Positions 57,306 through 64,000 of a stretch of 64,000 nucleotides of DNA are shown here, piece by piece. The stretch spans positions 682,001 through 746,000 of the forward strand of contig NZ_CP064030.1 in assembly GCF_016865235.1 (NCBI RefSeq). The letters run 5' to 3'. The notes under the pieces are model-generated. The model worked only from the letters and a program-made list of their open reading frames with translations. It did no database searches and was not told the DNA's origin. Every line of letters begins with the position of its first letter. Positions within the stretch are counted from its first letter, which is position 1. The DNA is from Dyella caseinilytica (GTDB taxonomy: Bacteria > Pseudomonadota > Gammaproteobacteria > Xanthomonadales > Rhodanobacteraceae). The translations under genes and the position numbers were made by a program.

Positions 57306-58934
57306 ATGAACGGATGGAATCGACGTGCGCAACCATGCGCGCGAAGGGTGGCTGCATGCGTAGCTGTCCGCGCTCACGCGCGAGGGCAGCTTTTGTTGTC
57401 GCGTAAAGCTACGGGACAGGCGTTGATCCTTGTCGTCGTAAGTTTGCTGGTGCTGTGCCTTGGCCTGGTGGTGTTGTTCGACACCGGCCAAGTGGTCACC
57501 AAGAAAGTGCAATTGGTCAACACAGCCGATGCGGCTGCCTATAGCGCAGCGGTACAGGAAGCACGTGCGCTCAACGTGATTGCATACATGAATCGCGCGT
57601 CCGTCGCCAACGAAGTGGCGATGGCGCAAATGGTGAGCTGGTATTCGTGGACGAACTTCGCGATCAGCGCGACCGATCACATGAAGGATGCCTTGCAGGT
57701 CATTGCCATCGTGACCATATTCTTCGGCGTGGGCGAGGTGATTGAAGGCGCAGTGGAAGCTTTGCAGGAAGCCAAGACTGGCCTCGAAGAAGGCCGCAAT
57801 GTCGAGCAAGAGTTGTTCGATGCCGCGGCTATGGCGGTCGCAGATCTCAATGGCGTCTACGCCGACATGTCTGAAGTGGTGGCCGTGGGTGCTGCCGCCG
57901 ATGCCTCAAACGTGGCGCGCAATGTCGTTACGCTCAACGACTCGCAAGCGTCGATTCCCACAATGGGAATTGGCATTCTTGCGCAGGACACGCTTGCCGC
58001 GAGCGCGTATGTGACCCGCTACACGATTCCCAGCAACGGTAGTTCAGGGAACGCCGGTGCAGAGCGTCTGAAAAATGTGGTGATGGAGGCGCGCGACCCC
58101 TTTTCGCGGCAGCGCGATGGTTCCTTCCTGTTTGGATGGATCAAGAAGTATGGTGGTACCGATCTGGCCAACTATCACAGTTGGGTAGGTTTGGACACGC
58201 TCGACATCGAATTCACCTGTCCTGCGTTCATTTGTGGGCTTACCGGATTTCCGCCGCATGAGGTGAAATTCGACACGCCCATTGCGTGGGGCGGTGGCGC
58301 GGGCGTCGACAATGTTGCCGCGTCGTTCTCGTCGCTTGCGCGCCAAGATCCAGGCTGGTCCGGACCCTATCAGGGCAACGATCCGCAATACGCCACGAAT
58401 CAGCGCTACGCGCCATATAGCGGTGCACTGAGCAATGGTGAGGCCAGCGGCCTGGCGCTTTCGCAACCGACGGAGGATGGCGAACCGTGGATCAAGCCTT
58501 TTTTCGAGACGCCCGGTGCAACGGTAGGGCTTCCCGACTACAACGACATCCTTGCCAACAAGGCGACCGTACCTTACGACAACGGCAAAAGTGCATCGGC
58601 CAATGGCGTGAGTGTGATGGATGAGGGACCGATATTCACCGTGCTGGTAGCGCAAGCGATGAACACCGTGCAAACCAGTAGCAACGTATCGGGCATTGGC
58701 GGTCCACCGGATTTTCAGACGACGGATCAGGCCGTTTCCAATGGCATCACCGCGATGGCCTCGGCGCAAACCTATTTCAGCCGGCCGCGCAGCCTGTTTC
58801 CTCGTTTGACGGATCCAGAGCGTGAAATCGGCAGCTTGTTCAGTCCGTATTGGCAGGCGCGCCTGATCGATACAAAGTGCACGATCCGTCAAGAAGTAGC
58901 GATAAGCAATGGCGCGGGTGCCCCGTGCATATAG
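57306..58934 (+). CDS. TadG-like pilus assembly protein
   Basis: A 542-residue exported protein. The segment RKATGQALILVVVSLLVLCL followed by VVLFDTGQ is the single N-terminal helix of TadG-type proteins and resembles a pilin leader without the +5 Glu. NTADAAAYSAAVQEARALNV is the TadE/TadG-like block. The long periplasmic remainder has no recognised domain. The ATG at 57306 is preferred over a GTG at 57297. It lies in the Tad cluster. Confidence 0.75.
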   Translation: MNGWNRRAQPCARRVAACVAVRAHARGQLLLSRKATGQALILVVVSLLVLCLGLVVLFDTGQVVTKKVQLVNTADAAAYSAAVQEARALNVIAYMNRASVANEVAMAQMVSWYSWTNFAISATDHMKDALQVIAIVTIFFGVGEVIEGAVEALQEAKTGLEEGRNVEQELFDAAAMAVADLNGVYADMSEVVAVGAAADASNVARNVVTLNDSQASIPTMGIGILAQDTLAASAYVTRYTIPSNGSSGNAGAERLKNVVMEARDPFSRQRDGSFLFGWIKKYGGTDLANYHSWVGLDTLDIEFTCPAFICGLTGFPPHEVKFDTPIAWGGGAGVDNVAASFSSLARQDPGWSGPYQGNDPQYATNQRYAPYSGALSNGEASGLALSQPTEDGEPWIKPFFETPGATVGLPDYNDILANKATVPYDNGKSASANGVSVMDEGPIFTVLVAQAMNTVQTSSNVSGIGGPPDFQTTDQAVSNGITAMASAQTYFSRPRSLFPRLTDPEREIGSLFSPYWQARLIDTKCTIRQEVAISNGAGAPCI

Positions 58935-58993
58935 CCGGTAGCTTTGCGAAAAAAAACCTATTCGAAACCATTTTGTGCCCATAGAAGAAAATC

Positions 58994-59515
58994 ATGATGA
59001 CGAAACATCCGTTCCGCGCATTCCGTAACTTTTCCGCCATGCTTGCGCTCGGTACGCTGCTGCTGACAGGTGCCAGCTGCTCGGCCAAATCACCCGATGG
59101 CCAAAGTGATGCAGGCAAGGGCCCATCCGGCACGCTTACGTATCAAGGCGTTGTTTCGGGCAATGTGGTTTTTTCGTCGGCCGATTGCGCGTTTGATGGA
59201 CATCAACATCTGGTGACGTTCAACGCGCCGCATCAGGACAAGCTTCATCCCGAGCTAAAAACCCCTGGTCCGTTCATCGATGTCGCCTTCGTCGATCCGG
59301 GTGCGATGGTCCAGTTCACCACGAGCCAACAGAATCCCACGAAGCAGACTTCGCTCATGGGCATGCAGCAGAAAGACGGCATCAGCTACGCCAAGAAGGG
59401 TAATAGCTGGGTGGTCACGATCACCGGATTGCAATTGCCGAACCTGGATGTGATGAACCAGAAGACGGCAACTTTGTCTGGCACTTTCGTCTGCACTCAT
59501 TTGATTAACGGCTGA
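58994..59515 (+). CDS. Putative secreted protein or lipoprotein in Tad locus
   Basis: A 173-residue protein. A signal peptide (MLALGTLLLTGASC) ends near a cysteine; the residues before it (TGAS) fit a lipobox only loosely, so lipidation is uncertain. The mature part is small and beta-like with SADCAFDGHQHLVTF and FVCTHLI. No family was recognised. It sits between TadG-like and TadE-like genes on the same strand, so an accessory envelope role in pilus assembly is inferred. Confidence 0.65.
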   Translation: MMTKHPFRAFRNFSAMLALGTLLLTGASCSAKSPDGQSDAGKGPSGTLTYQGVVSGNVVFSSADCAFDGHQHLVTFNAPHQDKLHPELKTPGPFIDVAFVDPGAMVQFTTSQQNPTKQTSLMGMQQKDGISYAKKGNSWVVTITGLQLPNLDVMNQKTATLSGTFVCTHLING

Positions 59516-59552
59516 TCCATTTGACCCGGCGGTAGCAGCCCTGCCGCCGATG

Positions 59553-59576
59553 CGATCGCCGAGGGATCGGCGATCG
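59553..59576 (+). other. Stem-loop in Tad operon
   Basis: CGATCGCCGA-GGGA-TCGGCGATCG is a perfect 10-bp hairpin between the lipoprotein-like and TadE-like genes; a second CGGCGG/CCGCCG pair lies just upstream. No T-tract follows, so it might tune expression within the operon and not end it. Confidence 0.45.
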
Positions 59577-59629
59577 TTGATTGACCAACCTTGTTGTCGC
59601 GTCATTGCACTACGGAGGAGGGAGTCACC

Positions 59630-60550
59630 ATGCCAAGCTGGCAAAAACATCGGGACACGGCGCGTTGGCGGCGGAACGTTCTGGCAAGACACGCTGGCCG
59701 CCCGCGCGGACAGAGTCTTGTGGAAGTTATCGTGGCGATGCTGGTGTTGGCGCCGCTCGCAGTCGGCATCATGCTGGTTGGACAGTACATTCACATCCAG
59801 CAAACCACGCAACAAGCGGCGCGCGAGGCGGCGTGGGCGGCAACGGTGGATCCTGCCTTGCTTAGCCAAAGCCTTCCCAATACCAGTACTGAGCAGGATC
59901 GGCTGCGCGAGCATCAATTCGCGCAGGCTCAACAAGTTATTAAGAGCAACGCCACGGTTCCATCGCAGTACGTGGATCCCATGCTGACTACTTTTTCCGG
60001 CAAGACACTGCTTCAGACTACCGATCTGACGCTGAGTAGCTATTCGCAGACCTCTTCGCCCAGCATCGTCGACAAGGCAATCAGTGGCGTCGGCAGCATC
60101 GTTGGCAAGTTCGGCTTGAGCAACAGCTTGCCACCGAATAAGCAGGGACTGGTGACGGCACAAGTCACCGCCAACTCGCAGCAAGTGCTGGATAGCACCG
60201 GTAATCCAGTGTCGTTCCTGGGCACAACCGCTACCGAGCGGTTTCCATTCTCGTCCAAGACCGTGCTGTTGGCCGACAGTTGGGACGCAGGTGGTGGCGG
60301 GGAGACCCTGGGCGGCAACTCGACCAATACGTTGCGCAGCGTGCGAGGAACCATCGCACCGCTGGTGCCGTCGACGTGGCTGGGGCGGTTCACCGGCGTC
60401 ATCAACGGCGCAGTGAACATTCTTGAGCACATCCCGATGCTCAACCAATTGATGGGACTGACCACGCCTGACAGCCAGTTCGAAATGGGGCGTACCGCGC
60501 CGGATGTGGTGCCCTCCGATAAATTGGTGCCGTACAAAAATGTCCCGTAA
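59630..60550 (+). CDS. TadE-like pseudopilin
   Basis: A 306-residue protein. RGQSLVEVIVAMLVLAPLAV fits the TadE-type leader G/xxxxE followed by a hydrophobic helix, then QQTTQQAAREAAWAATV, the typical TadE/TadG continuation. The rest is a long Ser/Thr-rich exported domain with no recognised family. The start at 59630 follows GGAGGAGGGAG. It overlaps the next gene by 11 nt. Confidence 0.75.
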   Translation: MPSWQKHRDTARWRRNVLARHAGRPRGQSLVEVIVAMLVLAPLAVGIMLVGQYIHIQQTTQQAAREAAWAATVDPALLSQSLPNTSTEQDRLREHQFAQAQQVIKSNATVPSQYVDPMLTTFSGKTLLQTTDLTLSSYSQTSSPSIVDKAISGVGSIVGKFGLSNSLPPNKQGLVTAQVTANSQQVLDSTGNPVSFLGTTATERFPFSSKTVLLADSWDAGGGGETLGGNSTNTLRSVRGTIAPLVPSTWLGRFTGVINGAVNILEHIPMLNQLMGLTTPDSQFEMGRTAPDVVPSDKLVPYKNVP

Positions 60551-61226
60551 CCCGGCCCGCATGAGATGGCTTGCATGGCTGGCAGCAGTGCCGTCTGTTG
60601 CGCTCGCAGCGAGCTGGCCAGAAACGCCAGTGCCCGCGGAGACGCAGGTTTCCTCAGTCGCCAAGCGCATCGTTTACAACGGCATGGACATGCACGCCAG
60701 CGTGTTCGACTCGCGTGAGCATAGCGCCGACATCCTGGCTTTTTACCGGAAGGCCTGGGGTGACAAGGTCGTGGTGAACAAGATGGGCGGAAGCCAGGTA
60801 ATTGCGCATCGCGAGGGTGATTACTTCACGACGGTCGAAGTGGCGGATGTAGGTGACGGCAGCAAGGGCAAGATCGGCGTGGTCGATCTCGCCACCGCGC
60901 CCAAGCATCCGGAACTCGGCAAGGGCTTTGCGCAGCCCGAGGGCACGAAAGTGTTCAACGATATCGCCTATCCAGATGATCCAGTGCCTGCGCGCACCGT
61001 AGCAATGAGTAACGGGCTTTCGGCTGGCCAGAATGTGGAATATTTCCGCGAGCATCTGCTTGCCGATGGTTGGAAGGCCGCCGACGACAATCGCTGCGCA
61101 AGCACCAGCTGCGTGCTCAGCTATGAGCGTGGTAGCGGCAAGATGACCATGGTGGTGGTGCAAGACCGCGATGATCACTCGCAGATCGTCATCAACGTGC
61201 AGGACCCGAACGGGGTGACGCCATGA
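60540..61226 (+). CDS. Uncharacterised exported protein in Tad locus
   Basis: A 228-residue protein with a signal peptide (MRWLAWLAAVPSVALAASWP). No family was recognised. Visible features are a repeated mixed alpha/beta pattern in two halves (SREHSADILAFYRKAWGDKV and NVEYFREHLLADGWKAADDN), which look like a duplicated small domain. The two Cys (CASTSC) may form a disulphide. It overlaps both neighbours, so it is part of the Tad operon; an ATG at 60561 is the alternative start. Confidence 0.65.
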   Translation: MSRNPARMRWLAWLAAVPSVALAASWPETPVPAETQVSSVAKRIVYNGMDMHASVFDSREHSADILAFYRKAWGDKVVVNKMGGSQVIAHREGDYFTTVEVADVGDGSKGKIGVVDLATAPKHPELGKGFAQPEGTKVFNDIAYPDDPVPARTVAMSNGLSAGQNVEYFREHLLADGWKAADDNRCASTSCVLSYERGSGKMTMVVVQDRDDHSQIVINVQDPNGVTP

Positions 61227-61438
61227 CTTCACCTGCTTGGGTGTCACGTCGCGCTCGCTCGTCAGGGTTTACGCGCGCTACTCAGCGCGGTAGCGCGCTG
61301 GTCGAATACATCGCTGTCACCCTTTTTGTCGTGCTGATATTGCTGGCCGTGGGGCCTGATGGCATTCAGCAATTGATGACCAATCTCCGCCAGGCATACA
61401 CGGCTTTCGTGTATGCCATTTCCGCTTCGTGGATTTGA
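61223..61438 (+). CDS. Second Flp-type pilin-like protein
   Basis: A 71-residue protein with one helix. QRGSALVEYIAVTLFVVLIL fits G/xxxxEY, as expected for a Flp prepilin cleaved after Gly. Its short length is typical of Flp. It overlaps the previous gene by four bases (ATGA) and is followed by cpaB, so it is a minor or major pilin of this locus. Confidence 0.75.
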   Translation: MTSPAWVSRRARSSGFTRATQRGSALVEYIAVTLFVVLILLAVGPDGIQQLMTNLRQAYTAFVYAISASWI

Positions 61439-61462
61439 TGTGATGGTAAGGAAAGAACATAC

Positions 61463-62248
61463 ATGGCAAGGATAAATCGAAATTTCATCTTTCTCGGCAT
61501 TGCAGCCGTGCTGGGTATTGGCGCGAGCTTGATGGCTGTGCACTACATCAACAGCGAGGTGGCGGCGCGGACTCAAGCCAATACGCCGCCACCGCAGGAG
61601 ATGCGCACGGTCGTGGTGCCGGTCAAGGATCTTCCCCGTGGCGTTTTGCTGACGAAGGCTGATATCGCCTCACGCGATGTGCCGGCCGATTTCGTGCCGG
61701 CCGATGCGCTGACCCCGGATAACTTCGAGGCCTATCTGGGACAGACCCTCGGCGCGCCGGTAACGCACGGCACACCCATCCCCGCAAGCGCGGTGGAGTT
61801 GGTGACAGATCACTTCTCCAACATCATCGATCCGAAGGATGTGGCGTATTCCATCCAAGTCGACGATACCAATTCGGTATCGGGCCTGATCGTGCCGGGT
61901 GATCACATCGACATTCTTCTGTTGTCCACCGAAAACGATGCGGCGGACATTCGGCCTTTGCTCGGTAATGTGCTGGTGCTTGCGACCGGCAAGCGCGCGA
62001 AGGGCGTACAGGCCAACGATGACAAGCAGGGCGATTCGACCTATTCGAACATCACCCTGGAAGTGGCACCGCAGGATGCACAGCGCATCGGCATGGCTAT
62101 GAAAGTGGGCGAGCTGCGCGTGCTGTTGCGGCCACCCGGAAGCAATCAGCCATTCGACCTGAATCTGCTGAGCAAACAGGATCTTCTGCGCCTTGGCCGC
62201 CGCGTCAAGCGCAGCAGCGGTATTCAATTCATTATTGGAAATGTTTAG
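61463..62248 (+). CDS. cpaB: Flp pilus assembly protein CpaB (RcpC)
   Basis: A 261-residue periplasmic protein with an N-terminal anchor (LGIAAVLGIGASLMAVHYI) and an SAF domain (VPVKDLPRGVLLTKADIASR, DFVPADALTPDNFEAYLGQT), the hallmark of CpaB/RcpC. GLIVPGDHIDILLLST and ITLEVAPQDAQRIGMAMKVG complete the pattern. It modifies or guides the Flp secretin. Confidence 0.93.
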   Translation: MARINRNFIFLGIAAVLGIGASLMAVHYINSEVAARTQANTPPPQEMRTVVVPVKDLPRGVLLTKADIASRDVPADFVPADALTPDNFEAYLGQTLGAPVTHGTPIPASAVELVTDHFSNIIDPKDVAYSIQVDDTNSVSGLIVPGDHIDILLLSTENDAADIRPLLGNVLVLATGKRAKGVQANDDKQGDSTYSNITLEVAPQDAQRIGMAMKVGELRVLLRPPGSNQPFDLNLLSKQDLLRLGRRVKRSSGIQFIIGNV

Positions 62249-62251
62249 TCC

Positions 62252-63607
62252 ATGGATATTCGAGTAAAGGACAGCCGTTATTCACTGGGTTTCATCACGT
62301 TCGCCCTGGCAGCACTATGGCTATTCGCGCACTGCGTGCCGGTTGCCCGTGCTGACGCCGTGGTCATCCCTGATCAGATCACCATGTATGCCGGGCAGGC
62401 GCTCGTGCAGAACGCGCCCGGTTCGCTTACCCGCGTGGCAGTCGGCGACGGCAAGATGATGCAGGTGAAGGTGCTGGGCGATCGCCAGATGGTGCTGATC
62501 GCCTCCAAAGAAGGCGATACGTCGCTGCAATTGTGGATGTCCGATGGTTCGCAGCGCAGTGTGGCGGTGCACATCGTCGTCGGCAACACCGACCAGGTGG
62601 CGGATCTTGTGCGCCAGCTGCTTGGCTCCGGCGGCCCGATTTCGGTCAATGCGGTCGGCGGAAACGTGGTGCTGAGCGGCAATAACCTATCTCCCTCCGA
62701 TGTTGCACATGTCACGGCGATCCGCAAGCTTTATCCGCAGGTGCTCGATTTCACCAGCGCTAACGCGGTGAACATGCAGCCGATGGTGCTGATGAAAGTA
62801 CGCATCATGGAGTTCGACAAGACCTCGCTCAATCAGGTCGGCATCCAGTGGGACAGCGTGATCGCCGGTCCAAGCGGCGGCTTGGTGCACGACTGGGTGA
62901 CCAACCCTTATTACCGGGTTCAGTCGAGTGGCTTCAATGGTGTCGACGGCACGGGAAGCAATGTGATCTTGCCCACGCGGGTGCCCGGCACCGCGTCGTA
63001 TTTCGGTATTGCCACCTCGATCGGTTCGCAGATCAATCTGCTGGAGCAGGATGGCAAGGCGTGGGAATTGGCGGCGCCGCAGCTTTCGGCACGCAGCGGC
63101 GGAACCGCCGACTTCCTGGTCGGCGGCCAGGTGCCGATCCCGATCAGCAACGGCGTGCTGGGGCAGGTGCAGGTCGACTATAAGGATTACGGTATCAAGC
63201 TGCACATTGCTCCGGTCGTCAACAGCGATGGCGAGATCTCGACGGACCTGTCCACGGAAATCAGCCGCATTGACCCCACCGTCACGGTGCAGGGTTATCC
63301 CGGCTTCGTCACGCGCCGCACCGAAACACAGGTGAATGTGCACGAGGGCCAGACCATCGTCATCTCCGGTCTGGTGGATGCGCAAGGCTCGAAGGACTAC
63401 GACAAATTCCCGGGGCTGGGCGACTTGCCGGTCCTAGGGCCGCTCTTTCGCTCGCGTAATTTCCAAGCCAAGCGGACCGAGCTGGTGGTGTTCGTCACCC
63501 CGATCGTCGTGGATGCCAACTCGCCCGATAACAAGAAGGAAATCGAGCACAGCGACCATCTGCGCGACGATTTCCGCAAGACCATCGGCAGCGACATTGT
63601 TGATTGA
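62252..63607 (+). CDS. cpaC: Flp pilus secretin CpaC (RcpA)
   Basis: A 451-residue outer-membrane secretin. A signal peptide ends in CVPVARADA. The N-terminal region VVIPDQITMYAGQALVQNA and the BON-like part (DQVADLVRQLLGSGGPISVN) precede the secretin domain with FLVGGQVPIPISNGVLGQVQ and VHEGQTIVISGLV. It follows cpaB by three bases and forms the export pore. Confidence 0.94.
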   Translation: MDIRVKDSRYSLGFITFALAALWLFAHCVPVARADAVVIPDQITMYAGQALVQNAPGSLTRVAVGDGKMMQVKVLGDRQMVLIASKEGDTSLQLWMSDGSQRSVAVHIVVGNTDQVADLVRQLLGSGGPISVNAVGGNVVLSGNNLSPSDVAHVTAIRKLYPQVLDFTSANAVNMQPMVLMKVRIMEFDKTSLNQVGIQWDSVIAGPSGGLVHDWVTNPYYRVQSSGFNGVDGTGSNVILPTRVPGTASYFGIATSIGSQINLLEQDGKAWELAAPQLSARSGGTADFLVGGQVPIPISNGVLGQVQVDYKDYGIKLHIAPVVNSDGEISTDLSTEISRIDPTVTVQGYPGFVTRRTETQVNVHEGQTIVISGLVDAQGSKDYDKFPGLGDLPVLGPLFRSRNFQAKRTELVVFVTPIVVDANSPDNKKEIEHSDHLRDDFRKTIGSDIVD

Positions 63608-63615
63608 GGCCCGTC

Positions 63616-64000
63616 ATGTTTGAAATATTGATCGAAACTTCGAACCGGGATAAGCGCCAGGTGCGCTGCCTGCATGACGTGTGCTTCATCGGCCGGGGCG
63701 ATGACAATCTGGTGATTCTACAAGGCTGGAACATCGCCCGCGAACACGCCGCGCTGCACCTTCGACAAGGTGGTGTTTTCATTGAAGTGCTTGGTGGGCG
63801 TGCGCCGGTGGCGGTCAACGGTACGCGTGTCCAGAATCTGCATGGACCGCTGTTGCGTGATGATCTTGTCACCATCGGCGCTTATCGATTGCGTGTGTTG
63901 GTGGATCAGGCCGAGGCCGCGCCGCTCAAGGTGCCGCGCGAGGCGGCCAATGCGCCGTCGCATTTGACGGCCGTGGCACCGTCGCCGCCGCCAACACCCT
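63616..64000 (+). CDS. FHA-domain protein, 3' end beyond window (possible CpaF/TadA ATPase)
   Basis: 128 codons are visible before the window ends. MFEILIETSNRDKRQVRCLH and CFIGRGDDNLVILQGWNIAREH form a forkhead-associated domain with the usual G-R...N-x-x-V and R/H contacts, followed by a Pro/Ala linker. Its position directly after cpaC suggests the FHA domain is fused to the Tad ATPase CpaF/TadA, as known in some bacteria, but the catalytic part is not in view. Confidence 0.75.
   Translation, partial: MFEILIETSNRDKRQVRCLHDVCFIGRGDDNLVILQGWNIAREHAALHLRQGGVFIEVLGGRAPVAVNGTRVQNLHGPLLRDDLVTIGAYRLRVLVDQAEAAPLKVPREAANAPSHLTAVAPSPPPTP

Noticed and set aside
1..64000. CRISPR arrays, insertion sequences, integrase or prophage genes
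   Set aside because: No regularly spaced direct repeats and no transposase, integrase or phage structural protein was recognised among the frames. Only short palindromic repeats are present.

Overview
The window looks like a chromosomal segment of a GC-rich gammaproteobacterium of the Xanthomonadales, most likely the Rhodanobacteraceae (Dyella/Frateuria/Luteibacter type). The evidence is gene content and order: pilS divergent from sucCD, ruvCAB-ybgC-tolQRAB-pal-cpoB-queE-queC, a riboswitch-led lower cobalamin operon, large TonB-dependent receptors, and REP-like palindromes with a GGCCTTCGCCGG core. The genus is inferred; no rRNA is present.

Layout. 1-6.7 kb: a carbohydrate locus with a partial TonB-dependent receptor, a GH65 phosphorylase fused to beta-phosphoglucomutase, two tandem LacI-type operators and a divergent LacI regulator. 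6.9-11.9 kb: an O-methyltransferase-like gene, a PilS-like kinase with no pilR beside it, and sucCD. 12-19 kb: a translationally coupled pair (acetoacetate decarboxylase-like protein and a large FAD oxidoreductase), a membrane diguanylate cyclase and nadE. 19-24.6 kb: bamD, rluD, pgeF and clpB, the last with a convincing sigma-32 promoter. 24.6-30.2 kb: secreted phospholipase C, a small papain-like peptidase flanked by a duplicated terminator segment, and a second TonB-dependent receptor.

30.5-39.6 kb: a cobalamin riboswitch and ten tightly overlapping genes (btuM-like, cobO, cbiA, cbiB, cobD, cobQ, cobU, cobT, cobC, cobS). They cover corrinoid entry or decyanation, adenosylation, amidation, lower-ligand activation and final assembly; no corrin-ring genes are present. 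39.7-48.2 kb: housekeeping genes (FmdB-like, aspS, hydrolase, yebC, ruvC, ruvA, kup, ruvB, ybgC). 48.2-55.1 kb: the Tol-Pal envelope operon, with a 268-bp inverted-repeat element between tolR and tolA that includes the tolA start, followed by queE and queC. 55.2-56.5 kb: tRNA-Lys and an OmpA-family protein. 56.9-64 kb: the start of a Tad/Flp pilus or secretion locus (two Flp-like pilins, TadG-like and TadE-like proteins, two uncharacterised exported proteins, CpaB, CpaC secretin, and an FHA protein cut by the window end).

No transposase, integrase, prophage gene or CRISPR array was recognised. Mobile-type signal is limited to small palindromic elements (REP, a REPIN-like doublet and MITE-like inverted repeats). 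The least explained parts are the decarboxylase/FAD pair, the peptidase cassette, the element inside the tol operon and the accessory genes of the Tad locus.
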